NCBI RefSeq assembly: GCF_013113835.1
Contig: NZ_VTYQ01000007.1
Location: 62,001-126,000, forward strand
DNA length: 64,000 nt
DNA from: Vibrio sp. RE88
GTDB lineage: Bacteria > Pseudomonadota > Gammaproteobacteria > Enterobacterales > Vibrionaceae
Direction of reading: 5' to 3'
Below, piece by piece: positions 35,630-45,721 of this stretch (its first letter is position 1; each line of letters starts with the position of its first letter). The position numbers and the translations under genes are program-made. The notes under the pieces were generated by a model. The model was not told where the DNA came from, did no database searches, and worked only from the letters and a program-made list of their open reading frames with translations.

Positions 35630-37009
35630 TTAAAGTTCGTCAAAGGCCTCAATCGCTTCTGATAACTTCTTCACGCCGTGAATCTGCATTCCCTGAATAC
35701 CGCCTTTAGGCATATTTGCAGCCGGAACGATGGCCTTTTTAAAGCCATGTTTAAATGCTTCATTCAGCCTTTCCTGCCCGCTAGGTACCGGACGAATCTC
35801 GCCGGCAAGACCCACTTCACCAAAAACCACTACGTCTTTTGGTAGTGCTCTATCTCTGAAGCTGGATAGCAGTGCCATCACCAAAGCTAAATCGGCACTG
35901 GTTTCCGTTACTTTAACCCCGCCTACTACATTCACAAACACATCCTGATCCGCCATCTGCAGACCACCATGTTTATGTAAAACGGCCAACAGCAGCGACA
36001 GTCGATTTTGTTCAAGGCCAACCGCTACACGTCTTGGGTTTGCCAACTGGGAGTAATCCACCAGTGCCTGAATTTCCACCAGCAGTGGACGAGTGCCTTC
36101 CCAAACCACCATAACGGAGCTGCCTGAGGTCTCTTCTTCCCCACGGGAGAGAAAAATAGCCGAAGGGTTACTGACTTCTTTCAGCCCCTGCCCTGTCATG
36201 GCAAACACGCCCAACTCATTCACAGCACCGAAACGGTTCTTATGACTACGAAGCGTTCTGAACCTGCTATCAGTACCGCCATCAAGCAGCACTGAACAGT
36301 CGATGATGTGCTCAAGCACTTTAGGCCCAGCCAACGTGCCGTCTTTGGTTACGTGGCCAACAATGAACACCGCGACATTGTTTTGCTTAGCATAGCGGGT
36401 TAGCGCAGTCGCTGACTCTCTTACTTGCGCCACACTGCCCGGCGAAGATTGAACATCCGCCACATGCATCACCTGAATCGAGTCAATCACCAAAATCTTA
36501 GGCTGTTCTTTTTCTGCAATCTGGCAAATACGATCAACATTGGTTTCTGAAAGCATTTTCAGATTGTCTTTAGGCAACCCCAGACGGGAAGCCCGCATCG
36601 CGACCTGCTGAAGCGATTCCTCACCGGTGACATACAAAGTCGGCATCTGAGATGCTAAATAACACATTGTCTGTAGCAACAGCGTCGATTTACCTGCACC
36701 AGGATTACCACCGATCAAAATCGCCGCTCCGGGTACAACCCCTCCACCTAAAACTCGGTCAAGCTCTTTAAAGCCGCTGGTAAAACGTGGAACTTCCTGT
36801 AAATCTATCTCGGATAAGGTTTGAACCTGAGTTTCACCCGAGTTTCCTGCGTAGCCAGTCAGTCGCTCATTTCTCGCCGCTGCAGGGGATGCAGCCAACC
36901 TGACTTCACTAATCGTATTCCATGCGCCACAAGCATTACATTGTCCCTGCCATCGCGGAAAATCCGCGCCACAGTCGTTACATACGTATGCTCTTTTTGC
37001 CTTTGCCAT
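35630..37009 (-). CDS. radA: DNA repair protein RadA
   Basis: I place the start at ATG 37007-37009, after GAGGTGAT, giving 459 residues beginning MAKAKRAYVCNDCG; the frame is open 13 codons further. A C4 zinc finger (about 10-28), a RecA-like ATPase with Walker A GGNPGAGKST, the RadA-specific KNRFG motif and a C-terminal Lon-like domain are present. RadA drives branch migration in recombination. It diverges from the PilZ gene. Confidence 0.95.
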   Translation of the reverse strand: MAKAKRAYVCNDCGADFPRWQGQCNACGAWNTISEVRLAASPAAARNERLTGYAGNSGETQVQTLSEIDLQEVPRFTSGFKELDRVLGGGVVPGAAILIGGNPGAGKSTLLLQTMCYLASQMPTLYVTGEESLQQVAMRASRLGLPKDNLKMLSETNVDRICQIAEKEQPKILVIDSIQVMHVADVQSSPGSVAQVRESATALTRYAKQNNVAVFIVGHVTKDGTLAGPKVLEHIIDCSVLLDGGTDSRFRTLRSHKNRFGAVNELGVFAMTGQGLKEVSNPSAIFLSRGEEETSGSSVMVVWEGTRPLLVEIQALVDYSQLANPRRVAVGLEQNRLSLLLAVLHKHGGLQMADQDVFVNVVGGVKVTETSADLALVMALLSSFRDRALPKDVVVFGEVGLAGEIRPVPSGQERLNEAFKHGFKKAIVPAANMPKGGIQGMQIHGVKKLSEAIEAFDEL

Positions 37010-37143
37010 ATCACCTCGGACCTGTATTTGTGACAATGCAGTTATCATTCGTCACCTATTCACCTTGATTCGGTGTAACATATCATTAAAGATCTTTATA
37101 TCAAGGCCGATATTCAGAGTAAGGGACAAGCTAACAAAAATAT

Positions 37144-39489
37144 ATGCAGCAGCCAGAGATTTTATCTTTAGCAGAACGACTGATTCCTGCTTACAACTCC
37201 GATGATTTTGAATACCTTCTCGCCCAAATGACCGAAGGAGAGGCGCCATCGGTCAAAATTCTGGTTAAGATGGAACTTAACCGCGTGATGGCTCCCTGCA
37301 CCAAAAGTGTTGATCTGCGCGGGCGCGTCAAGGGTGAATGCCGCGAATACGAGCTGGATGGTGTTAAACACTGGCTAGACGACGTAGCTTTTAATGCCTA
37401 CCACAAAAATACCCGTAAGTTTGGCGGCTATACCGAAGGGGTTTGGGAAGCCTTGTGTAACACCCATAACAACTTCCGAGTCATGCAGAAGCGTGGCAAG
37501 CCACAGGGTATTGAGTTTTCAGAAAAAAGCACGGCCTACGACGTTGAAGCAATTAACTTAGGCTACGACCTTAAGAGACGTGAAAACCGCCTCAAGCTTT
37601 CCTCTCAAATAGAATTTCAGGTCAATAAAGACCAATTAGTCCACGCAACAACCGTGGATATCTCCCCGTCTGGCGCCAAATTTAAAGTCCCTTCTGCCTT
37701 TAGCTACAAGCTGGGTGAAATCATTGCCGTTCGCTTTGTTGAACTCGCAAGAAACAGCGAAGTCGAAGGATTGGATACACCGATTAACTACCGAATTGTC
37801 GGCATCGATGAGTCTTACGAGAACGATGCAGTGAAATACCTACGTCTGCTCAAACTTGATGAGTCGACGGTTGTTGAAGAGGTTATCGAAGATCAACTTA
37901 AAAATGATAGCCAGCGTTCTCGTCACGATAATCAAGACAAAGTCATCCGCGCCCGTTCAAGGGGGTATGAGCATACCTTCCTGAAACACACCTGCAATTT
38001 ACCCGTGTTCTTCAGCGGCAATGAGCTCAAGCTGGCGTTGATGACTGAAAACAACCAACCTATCTGGCAGTACTGGCAGGATGAACGCAACCAACAAGCC
38101 CTGACGACCTTGTTTAACAAAGAAAGAATCGAGCATCTGACTAAGCCGGGCATGCGTGGCAGTAACAACGTGTTTTATTCGTTCACTCATGAACATCAGG
38201 GAAAAACCTTATTCTTCTCGATGATGATGCCAGAAGCCACCCGCCAAGTGCGTCAACTTTTCTGGCATGTGGGGGCGAAAAAAGAAAGCTGGCGCGCATT
38301 CCGCCTGCATGTTTTTGAGTTGTCAGACAGCGAACGAAGCGAGTTAGCCAATCACTCCACTGAGCTGGATTTTGACACCAAAACCTTGACTCATTGCGGT
38401 ATCTTGCAGGAGCTTTCAACAGAGGCTACCAATCAGGATTATCTGTTAACGGAAAAACCTCGCTTGCCAAGTAGCGAATTAAATCGCTTCCGTCATGTTC
38501 GTAACCCAGAAAACAATCCGGTTTGCCTCTATTTCGATGCAAAGTCTCGCCGTAAAGAGCCCCGCTATCAGTTCCGCTCTCCTTTAGAACTCACAACCAG
38601 CGACAACACGGTTCACACCGGAGTCACGCTGGATATCTCTAAGCGCGGTATCAGTCTTGCGCTAACCTCGCCATGCGCGTTAAAAGCGGGTCATACTTGT
38701 AAGGTTAACTTCAAAGAGCTGAGCCTTTACGACAAGAAACTGCCGCTGGACAGCGTCCCTTATGATGTAATTAGAATCTCTCCGGGAGGGAAACGTCTGC
38801 AATTGGTGATGCTTGAAGATAGCAATACCATGCGTACTATCGCTTTCTTTGGTCGTCTAATCGAGCATAACCAAGACAAACTTATCGCTAAGAAAGAGTT
38901 ACTGCCAAGCAATCTGTTGCTCGAAGGGCTACATGACATACTCTTGGATAAAATTGTCAGCTCACCAATTTTCGTCGAAAAGCGGGGTAAAAACCTCAAG
39001 CCTCGAGTTATTGGGGTCAACTTCCCTCTAGCTCCGCACTTAGTCGTATTGGCAAAGCTTGGACAGGAAGAGAACTTTTCTCTGGAACCTATCTATAAAG
39101 GCCACACCAATACCTTGCTGGCGCAGCCGATGCGTCGTATTGATGGTGCACAGCCAAAATTTCAGGAAGTCTATTTGTCGACCACTCAATTTGGTACACG
39201 CATTCAGTCATATGAGTCTAAATTGGTGAGTGAGTTTGATTCTCTCAAAGAGCGAGTGGCGTTTATTAAAAATGCTCAGTCTATGGGGGAATTTTATGCC
39301 CTGCGAGTATGCAGTGCCCCGGTATTCGACCCTATGAGCGCCCTGCTGCAAGAAGATATTAAAGAGCTGGCGCCAATCAGTATGCATCAGGCGAGAAGTT
39401 TGGAAAAAGAGATTAACGGCATTATGGGCTACGGCGAAATTACCGACATTACGGAAGAAGTGTTGATTCGTCTTGAACTGACTAAATAG
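37144..39489 (+). CDS. Two-PilZ-domain c-di-GMP-binding protein (PlzC-like)
   Basis: The 781-residue protein has two PilZ domains with full binding motifs: RxxxR at 145-149 with DISPSG at 172-177, and RxxxR at 470-474 with DISKRG at 497-502. Long regions without a domain I can name surround them. The place between radA and serB is that of V. cholerae PlzC (VC2344, from memory). It should bind cyclic di-GMP and may read the signal made by cyclases such as the GGDEF protein at 16.5 kb. Its output is unknown. A terminator follows directly. Confidence 0.85.
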   Translation: MQQPEILSLAERLIPAYNSDDFEYLLAQMTEGEAPSVKILVKMELNRVMAPCTKSVDLRGRVKGECREYELDGVKHWLDDVAFNAYHKNTRKFGGYTEGVWEALCNTHNNFRVMQKRGKPQGIEFSEKSTAYDVEAINLGYDLKRRENRLKLSSQIEFQVNKDQLVHATTVDISPSGAKFKVPSAFSYKLGEIIAVRFVELARNSEVEGLDTPINYRIVGIDESYENDAVKYLRLLKLDESTVVEEVIEDQLKNDSQRSRHDNQDKVIRARSRGYEHTFLKHTCNLPVFFSGNELKLALMTENNQPIWQYWQDERNQQALTTLFNKERIEHLTKPGMRGSNNVFYSFTHEHQGKTLFFSMMMPEATRQVRQLFWHVGAKKESWRAFRLHVFELSDSERSELANHSTELDFDTKTLTHCGILQELSTEATNQDYLLTEKPRLPSSELNRFRHVRNPENNPVCLYFDAKSRRKEPRYQFRSPLELTTSDNTVHTGVTLDISKRGISLALTSPCALKAGHTCKVNFKELSLYDKKLPLDSVPYDVIRISPGGKRLQLVMLEDSNTMRTIAFFGRLIEHNQDKLIAKKELLPSNLLLEGLHDILLDKIVSSPIFVEKRGKNLKPRVIGVNFPLAPHLVVLAKLGQEENFSLEPIYKGHTNTLLAQPMRRIDGAQPKFQEVYLSTTQFGTRIQSYESKLVSEFDSLKERVAFIKNAQSMGEFYALRVCSAPVFDPMSALLQEDIKELAPISMHQARSLEKEINGIMGYGEITDITEEVLIRLELTK

Positions 39490-39518
39490 AAAAGCGAGGG
39501 TATACCCTCGCTTTTTTG
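39490..39518. terminator. Bidirectional terminator between plzC-like gene and serB
   Basis: AAAAGCGAGGGTA pairs with TACCCTCGCTTTT. Confidence 0.88.
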
Positions 39519-39524
39519 TGTTTG

Positions 39525-40505
39525 TTATGGTGTGGGCTTGAAGCTTATCTTCTTCTGTTTCACCAATGCCGCGGAAAGAATACACAACACGCCACCCAGC
39601 CCAGAATATCGCACCGCGGTTTGCGCCTGCTGCTCTACCTTAGGTTTAGCGTGATAAGCAATACCTAAACCAGCAGCTGACATCATAACGAGATCGTTCG
39701 CCCCATCTCCAACTGCAATGGTATTGTGTGGTTCAATCTCATATTGCTCCGCCAGCTCTTCAAGAATATCCGCTTTGGTTTGTGCAGAAACCACATCACC
39801 CAGTACCTTACCAGTCAGCTTACCGTCAATGATTTCCAGCTGATTGGATTGAGCATGGTCGAGCTTCAACGTCTCCTTGAGGTAGTCGGAGAAATAAGTA
39901 AAGCCGCCAGAAGCGATCGCCGTTTTCCAGCCAAACTGATGCAAAGTATGCACAAGTTCAAGCAGGTCTGGTATCAGAGGAAGCTCATGTCGGACACTGG
40001 ATAAAATGCTTTCATCTGCACCGGCCAGCGCCGCTACTCGTTGACGCAGACTTTGTTCAAAGTCGAGCTCACCCTGCATGGCTCGCTCGGTTACTTCGGA
40101 GACTTCTTCACCCACACCAGCTAGCTTAGCGATTTCATCAATACACTCGATCTGAATGGCGGTCGAGTCCATATCCATCACGATCAAGCCAGGTTTCGAT
40201 AGATCTGGCAGATCATTCAGCGGGGCATAATCAAGTTCAATACCTTGAAGAATTTTCTCGTGTTCCGCTGTCAACTCACCTTGCATCAGCGCCACTTCAT
40301 ATTGACCAACCTTCCACACGTCAACGACTGCGTTATAGTAGCCCGTAAAAAAGTCGATATCTTCAAACTGCTTTGGCGACAAGTATTCCGCAAACACAAT
40401 CCAATTTGCTTTGGCTTTATCGAAGTTGTTCGCTAAGCGCGCTTCTGGTAGTCGGTTATAAAGTGAAGTATGCCTTTGAATAGAAAGAGTCTTAAACGTT
40501 TCCAT
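39525..40505 (-). CDS. serB: Phosphoserine phosphatase
   Basis: The 326-residue HAD phosphatase makes the last step of serine synthesis. The catalytic DMDSTAIQIECIDEIAKL motif, SGGFTYF and GDGANDLVMM are all present. The N-terminal 100 residues resemble the regulatory part of E. coli SerB. It diverges from the ytjB-like gene, the same pairing as in E. coli. Confidence 0.95.
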   Translation of the reverse strand: METFKTLSIQRHTSLYNRLPEARLANNFDKAKANWIVFAEYLSPKQFEDIDFFTGYYNAVVDVWKVGQYEVALMQGELTAEHEKILQGIELDYAPLNDLPDLSKPGLIVMDMDSTAIQIECIDEIAKLAGVGEEVSEVTERAMQGELDFEQSLRQRVAALAGADESILSSVRHELPLIPDLLELVHTLHQFGWKTAIASGGFTYFSDYLKETLKLDHAQSNQLEIIDGKLTGKVLGDVVSAQTKADILEELAEQYEIEPHNTIAVGDGANDLVMMSAAGLGIAYHAKPKVEQQAQTAVRYSGLGGVLCILSAALVKQKKISFKPTP

Positions 40506-40608
40506 GTAAATTATTCCTAAAAAATCTCCTCACACGTTAACCTATTGCAATTTAGCTGCGCAAGTATCAATATGCTCTATAGCAAAATTAACCTCGGTTT
40601 GGGTGTGT

Positions 40609-41211
40609 ATGGAATCCTCTCTGTTTTCATTTCGTATGGCCTTAAGAGCACTCGCCATTCTTTCCCTGATTGCTATGGTGGCGGTCATAGGTGTCAACAG
40701 CGTTAAAATTACAAAAAGTAATGAGCAGATTCAGAAAAATCAGCTGGAAACGCTGATTAAAATTCTGGTATCCCAAGCCTCATTGTCAGCTGGCGATATG
40801 ATCGTCAATCAAGATCAGGAACGGTTATTGAAACTGACTAACCAGTTGGCTCAGGATAATTTGGTATTTGATGCCACCATTTATGATGCGGAAGGTATTC
40901 GTTTAGCATCAAGTGACAAAGGCAAAAGTGTACGTGAAATTCTTGGCTTAGATACTCCGCTTGAAACCGCTCGGATCGGCAAGCAGCAACTGGTCGAACC
41001 GATCATGCACGATAACGCAGTTCTAGGTTTTGTACGCATTACTTTTGAAACAGGTAAAGTGACTGCGTTTTCTGATCATTATTACCGCAAGAGCGATCGT
41101 TACATGTATACCATGGTTGGGATGAGTTTTATTGCGGGTTTATTACTTGCGGTCGTCATCCGTCGCAAGCCAAAGAAAAAAGGTGAAAACCTGTTGTTAA
41201 AAGATATATAG
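40609..41211 (+). CDS. YtjB/Smp-family membrane protein
   Basis: The 200-residue protein has an N-terminal membrane helix (about 12-31), a periplasmic domain and a second helix near residues 160-180 before a basic tail. It matches the YtjB (Smp) family, which is always divergent from serB. The function is unknown; the topology resembles a sensor domain with no output part. The start is ATG 40609; a GTG at 40603 is possible. No clear Shine-Dalgarno is seen. Confidence 0.78.
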   Translation: MESSLFSFRMALRALAILSLIAMVAVIGVNSVKITKSNEQIQKNQLETLIKILVSQASLSAGDMIVNQDQERLLKLTNQLAQDNLVFDATIYDAEGIRLASSDKGKSVREILGLDTPLETARIGKQQLVEPIMHDNAVLGFVRITFETGKVTAFSDHYYRKSDRYMYTMVGMSFIAGLLLAVVIRRKPKKKGENLLLKDI

Positions 41212-41220
41212 AGCGATAAA

Positions 41221-41254
41221 GAAAGGGTTGACGCATTAGGTCAACCCTTTTTTA
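41221..41254 (+). terminator. Terminator after the ytjB-like gene
   Basis: GAAAGGGTTGA pairs with TCAACCCTTT and T-runs follow. Its A-rich other side could also end the deo operon. Confidence 0.85.
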
Positions 41255-41294
41255 TGTTTGCAAGGTCTGGCTAGCTCAGATGGCCAACAGCATC

Positions 41295-42014
41295 TTACGC
41301 TTCGTCACCAAGTAGTACTGAGTCTAGGGCAACGATCATCATGTCATTGAACGTCGTCTGACGCTCGTCCGACGTAGTCTGCTCACCCGTTTTGATGTGA
41401 TCAGATACAGTACAGATAGTCAGTGCTTTCGCACCGTACTCGGCACAAACGCCGTAGATACCCGCCGCTTCCATTTCAACACCAACGATACCGTACTTGT
41501 CCATCACATCGAACATCTCTGGATCTGGCGTATAGAATAGTTCCGCGGAAAACAGGTTACCGACTTTCACTTCAATACCACGTGCTTTCGCTGCCTCTTC
41601 GGCTGCGCGAACCATTTTATAATCAGCAATTGCAGCAAAGTCATGACCTTTAAAGCGAATGCGGTTCACTTTAGAGTCAGTACAAGCGCCCATACCAATC
41701 ACAACATCACGTACTTTGATGTCTTCGCTCACTGCACCACAGCTACCTACACGGATGATTTTCTTCACACCGTAGTCTTTGATTAGCTCAGTGGCGTAGA
41801 TTGAACAAGATGGGATACCCATGCCGTGGCCCATCACAGACACTTTACGACCTTTGTAAGTCCCTGTGAAACCGAACATATTACGCACATCACAGACCTG
41901 AACGACATCTTCTAGGAAGGTTTCTGCAATGTACTTCGCGCGTAGCGGGTCACCCGGCATAAGAACGACATCTGCGAATGCATCCGTTTCAGCATTAATA
42001 TGTGGAGTTGCCAT
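41295..42014 (-). CDS. deoD: Purine-nucleoside phosphorylase
   Basis: The start is ATG 42012-42014, after AAGGAATT, giving 239 residues beginning MATPHINAETDAFADVVLMP, the normal DeoD length; the frame is open 63 codons upstream. It cleaves purine (deoxy)nucleosides with phosphate. Motifs MPGDPLRAKYIAE, GSCGAVSEDIKVRD and VEMEAAGIYGVCAEY are present. It is the last gene of the deoCABD operon. Confidence 0.95.
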   Translation of the reverse strand: MATPHINAETDAFADVVLMPGDPLRAKYIAETFLEDVVQVCDVRNMFGFTGTYKGRKVSVMGHGMGIPSCSIYATELIKDYGVKKIIRVGSCGAVSEDIKVRDVVIGMGACTDSKVNRIRFKGHDFAAIADYKMVRAAEEAAKARGIEVKVGNLFSAELFYTPDPEMFDVMDKYGIVGVEMEAAGIYGVCAEYGAKALTICTVSDHIKTGEQTTSDERQTTFNDMMIVALDSVLLGDEA

Positions 42015-42078
42015 GTCTGTTAATTCCTTAACTAAGTTAAACGTTGTCAGAGAGGCGCTTGCCTCTCTAACTGTCTCA

Positions 42079-43299
42079 TTACAAAAAGTTTTTACCGTAA
42101 TCCATTGGTGAGGTACCAAAGTACGTTGCCAATGATTGACCGATGTCAGCAAAAGATTCACGCAAGCCCAGAGAACCAGCAGGCACTTTCTGACCATAAA
42201 CAATCACAGGGATGTGTTCACGTGTGTGGTCAGTACCCGGCCAAGTCGGGTCACAGCCGTGGTCGGCCGTCAGGATAAGAACATCATCCTCTTCCATCAG
42301 TTCCATCACTTCATGGATACGACCATCGAAATACTCAAGCGCAGCAGCATAGCCTGCAACGTCACGACGGTGACCATAAGCAGAATCGAAATCAACAAAG
42401 TTAGTGAAGACGATTGTATTGTCACCTGCTTCTTTGATTGCCTCTTTTGTCGCTTCAAAGAGTGCTGGAATGCCTGTTGCTTTAGTATTCTTGGTGATAC
42501 CACAACCAGCGTAAATGTCAGAGATCTTACCGATCGAGTGAACTTCACCGCCTTTCTCTTCAACAAGCTTCTGTAGAATCGTCGCTGAAGGTGGCTCAAC
42601 AGACAGATCGCGGCGATTACCAGTACGCTCGAATTGACCTTTACCCGGACCAATGAATGGACGGGCGATAACGCGGCCGATGTTGTAGTCTTCCAGCTCT
42701 TCACGTGCGATCTGACAAAGCTCAAGCAAACGATCTAAGCCGAAGGTTTCTTCATGACAAGCAATCTGGAATACCGAGTCCGCCGACGTATAGAAGATAG
42801 GTTGACCTGTCTTCATGTGCTCTTCACCAAGATCATCCAATACCTGGGTGCCTGATGCATGACAGTTACCAAGGAAACCGTCTAAACCAGCACGCTCAAG
42901 AATGCGATCCGTCAGCTCTTTCGGGAAGCTGTTGGCTTTGTCGGTAAAGTAGCCCCAGTCAAACAGAACCGGAACACCAGCAATTTCCCAGTGACCTGAC
43001 GGCGTGTCTTTACCAGAAGACAGCTCAGCAGCATGACCGTAAGCACCGATGATTTCCGCTTCAGTATCTAAACCCGGCGCAAAGCGACCCGTTGACTCTT
43101 TGTGGGCCATTGCTAAGCCAAGCTTTGACAAGTTAGGCAATGTCAGTGGACCTTTACGATCAGCGTTATCCGCCAAGCCTTGATCACATTGATCTGCGAT
43201 ATGACCCAGAGTGTCTGAGCCAACATCACCAAATTTCTCAGCGTCTGCTGTCTCACCGATTCCAAATGAATCCAGTACTAATATAAATGCTCTTTTCAT
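42079..43299 (-). CDS. deoB: Phosphopentomutase
   Basis: The 406-residue alkaline-phosphatase-superfamily enzyme interconverts (deoxy)ribose 1- and 5-phosphate. Metal-site motifs VLDSFGIGETADA and TADHGCDPTWPGTDHTREH are visible. It links the phosphorylases to deoC. The Shine-Dalgarno GAGGAAGAG is strong. Confidence 0.96.
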   Translation of the reverse strand: MKRAFILVLDSFGIGETADAEKFGDVGSDTLGHIADQCDQGLADNADRKGPLTLPNLSKLGLAMAHKESTGRFAPGLDTEAEIIGAYGHAAELSSGKDTPSGHWEIAGVPVLFDWGYFTDKANSFPKELTDRILERAGLDGFLGNCHASGTQVLDDLGEEHMKTGQPIFYTSADSVFQIACHEETFGLDRLLELCQIAREELEDYNIGRVIARPFIGPGKGQFERTGNRRDLSVEPPSATILQKLVEEKGGEVHSIGKISDIYAGCGITKNTKATGIPALFEATKEAIKEAGDNTIVFTNFVDFDSAYGHRRDVAGYAAALEYFDGRIHEVMELMEEDDVLILTADHGCDPTWPGTDHTREHIPVIVYGQKVPAGSLGLRESFADIGQSLATYFGTSPMDYGKNFL

Positions 43300-43361
43300 T
43301 GCTCTTCCTCAGGCCCACCGGTAATCTTTTTTTATATGGCGGGCCTTAGTGTAATTTTTGA

Positions 43362-44690
43362 TTAAACGTCTTCTGCGCGGATCTGACGATAAACTTCAGG
43401 CGTTGGCGTATATTCACCACCGATAGTGATAGCCTGCTTAAGCGCTTCAGCCGCTTCAAGCCATTGCTCTTCACTACGGGCGTGAATCACAGCCAGTGGT
43501 TTGTCACTCGATGCTTTTTCACCAAGGCGGATAAACCCGTCAAAACCCACTGCATAGTCAATTTCGTCTGTTGCCACACGGCGACCGCCACCCATGGAAA
43601 CAACCGCCATACCGATTGCACGAGTGTCCATTGCCGATACAACACCGTCTTCATCAGCGAAGACTGGTTTGATGATTTCTGCTTTTTCTAGGTAGTTGTC
43701 GTAGCTTTCTACAAAATCAGCCGGGCCACCTAAGCCTGCGACCATCTTGCCAAAGCACTGAGCAGCTTTACCGTTATCCAGAACTTCCATCAGTTTCGCG
43801 CGTGCATCTTCTGTGTCGTCAGCCAGTTTAGCCAACACCAACATTTCGGCACATGACGCCATCGTAACTTCAAGTAAACGAGAGTTGCGGTATTCACCTG
43901 TCAGGAACTGAACCGCTTCACGTACTTCTACTGCGTTACCCGCAGAAGAAGCCAGAACTTGGTTCATGTCAGTCAAAATAGCCGTTGTCTTGGTACCGGC
44001 ACCGTTTGCTACTGCTACGATAGATTTAGCAAGCTCTTCAGATGCTTCATAGGTTGGCATGAATGCGCCTGAACCCACTTTGACATCCATAACCAATGAC
44101 TCAAGACCAGCAGCCAGTTTCTTAGACAAGATTGAAGCCGTGATCAGTGAAATGTTGTCAACCGTTGCGGTAATGTCGCGGGTTGCGTAAACACGTTTAT
44201 CGGCTGGCGCTAAGTCGCCTGTTTGACCAATGATGGCAACACCTGCGTCTTTCGTAACATCACCAAACACTTCATTGGTTGGTGTGATGTTGTAGCCCGG
44301 AATCGACTCCAGCTTATCTAGCGTACCGCCTGTATGGCCAAGGCCACGACCAGAGATCATTGGAACGAAACCGCCACATGCCGCAACCATTGGGCCAAGC
44401 ATCAGCGAGGTCACGTCACCAACACCACCGGTTGAATGCTTATCTACAATTGGGCCGCCGAATTCTTTATGGCTCCAGTCGATAACCATACCGGAATCAC
44501 GCATCGCACACGTCAGTGCAATACGCTCTGGCATTGTCATTTCATTGAAAAAGATAGCCATCGCAAATGCTGCGATTTGACCTTCAGAAACGGTGTTTTT
44601 AGCCACACCTTGGATAAAGAAATTAATTTCGTCGGCAGTCAGGACTTCGCCGTCGCGTTTTTTGCGAATGATTTCTTGAGGTAAATACAT
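43362..44690 (-). CDS. deoA: Thymidine phosphorylase
   Basis: The 442-residue enzyme splits thymidine into thymine and deoxyribose 1-phosphate. The signature KHSTGGVGDVTSLMLGP and the DKLESIPGYN stretch are present. It is preceded by GGGAGG. The 222-bp gap to deoC contains the hairpin repeat listed separately, so the message reads through it. Confidence 0.96.
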   Translation of the reverse strand: MYLPQEIIRKKRDGEVLTADEINFFIQGVAKNTVSEGQIAAFAMAIFFNEMTMPERIALTCAMRDSGMVIDWSHKEFGGPIVDKHSTGGVGDVTSLMLGPMVAACGGFVPMISGRGLGHTGGTLDKLESIPGYNITPTNEVFGDVTKDAGVAIIGQTGDLAPADKRVYATRDITATVDNISLITASILSKKLAAGLESLVMDVKVGSGAFMPTYEASEELAKSIVAVANGAGTKTTAILTDMNQVLASSAGNAVEVREAVQFLTGEYRNSRLLEVTMASCAEMLVLAKLADDTEDARAKLMEVLDNGKAAQCFGKMVAGLGGPADFVESYDNYLEKAEIIKPVFADEDGVVSAMDTRAIGMAVVSMGGGRRVATDEIDYAVGFDGFIRLGEKASSDKPLAVIHARSEEQWLEAAEALKQAITIGGEYTPTPEVYRQIRAEDV

Positions 44691-44791
44691 TAGAGCCTCC
44701 CACGCTAAAAGTAGCGGTGGTTGTAAGGTAAAGAGGTATTGTGGAGCAGCGATTCGCTACCCCACCAAACAGACTTAGTGATTGCTTACTC

Positions 44792-44907
44792 TAAACATTT
44801 GGCGTTGCAGCTAGGCGACAAATAAGTTCATTCCTATGAGCATAGGTTTTCTATGTGATTAGGATGAACTTATGCAGTCAACAACGCTGAAGCGTCAAAT
44901 ATGACGA
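44792..44907. repeat. Vibrio hairpin repeat, copy 1, between deoC and deoA
   Basis: An imperfect palindrome of about 115 bp: GGCGTTGCAGCTAGGCGACA, ATAAGTTCAT and CCTATGAGCATAG on the left; CTATGTGATTAGG, ATGAACTTAT and CAACAACGCTG on the right. The arms pair almost end to end. It shares most of its blocks with copy 2 at 49754-49891. It has no ORF and looks like a MITE or REP-type element. It starts just after the deoC stop and is transcribed within the deo message. Confidence 0.75.
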
Positions 44908-44912
44908 GTAAA

Positions 44913-45689
44913 TTAGTACGCTGCAGGGTCTGCAGTTTCGTCTGTTACTTCTAATGTATTTAGTAGGTTAGTTAGCAGGCTTGACGCACCAAAGCGGTAA
45001 TGACGAGCGTCTACCCAGTTGTCGCCCAAAATCTCATCAGCCATTGCTAGGTACGCTGCTGCATCTTCAGCCGTGCGCACACCACCTGCTGGTTTGAAAC
45101 CAACAGATGCTGCAACATCCATATCACGAATCACTTCTAGCATCATGCGTGCATATTCAGGTGTTGCATTGACTGGCACTTTACCCGTTGAAGTCTTAAT
45201 GAAATCAGCGCCTGCTTTGATTGAAATTTCAGAAGCTTTCTTAATTAGTGCTTCTTCTTTCAGCTCACCGGTTTCGATGATGACTTTCAGAAGAATGTCG
45301 CCACACGCTGCTTTACATTGCTTAACTAGCTCGAAGCCCACTTCCTCGTTACCTGCCATTAGAGCACGGTATGGGAATACAACGTCCACTTCATCTGCAC
45401 CGTAAGCAACGGCCGCTTTCGTTTCAGCAACAGCGATATCAATATCGTCATTACCGTGTGGGAAGTTCGTTACTGTTGCAATACGAACGTCTGGTGTACC
45501 TTGCTCGCGAAGTGTCTTCTTAGCAATAGGAATAAAGCGAGGGTAAATACAGATCGCAGCTGTGTTACCGACAGCTGATTTTGCGTCATGACATAGTGAG
45601 ATCACTTTTGCATCAGTGTCATCATCATTTAGCGTAGTAAGATCCATAAGTTTAAGTGCACGTAGTGCTGCTGCTTTTAAATCGCTCAT
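44913..45689 (-). CDS. deoC: Deoxyribose-phosphate aldolase
   Basis: The 258-residue class I aldolase splits deoxyribose 5-phosphate into glyceraldehyde 3-phosphate and acetaldehyde. The Schiff-base Lys lies in ADFIKTSTGKVP and a second Lys in SVGFKPAGGVRTAED. It is the first deo enzyme of the operon. A good GGAG precedes the ATG, and a 25-bp inverted repeat lies about 33 bp upstream in the leader. Confidence 0.96.
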   Translation of the reverse strand: MSDLKAAALRALKLMDLTTLNDDDTDAKVISLCHDAKSAVGNTAAICIYPRFIPIAKKTLREQGTPDVRIATVTNFPHGNDDIDIAVAETKAAVAYGADEVDVVFPYRALMAGNEEVGFELVKQCKAACGDILLKVIIETGELKEEALIKKASEISIKAGADFIKTSTGKVPVNATPEYARMMLEVIRDMDVAASVGFKPAGGVRTAEDAAAYLAMADEILGDNWVDARHYRFGASSLLTNLLNTLEVTDETADPAAY

Positions 45690-45721
45690 TTCTATCTCCG
45701 ATCAATATTCATAAAAGTATC

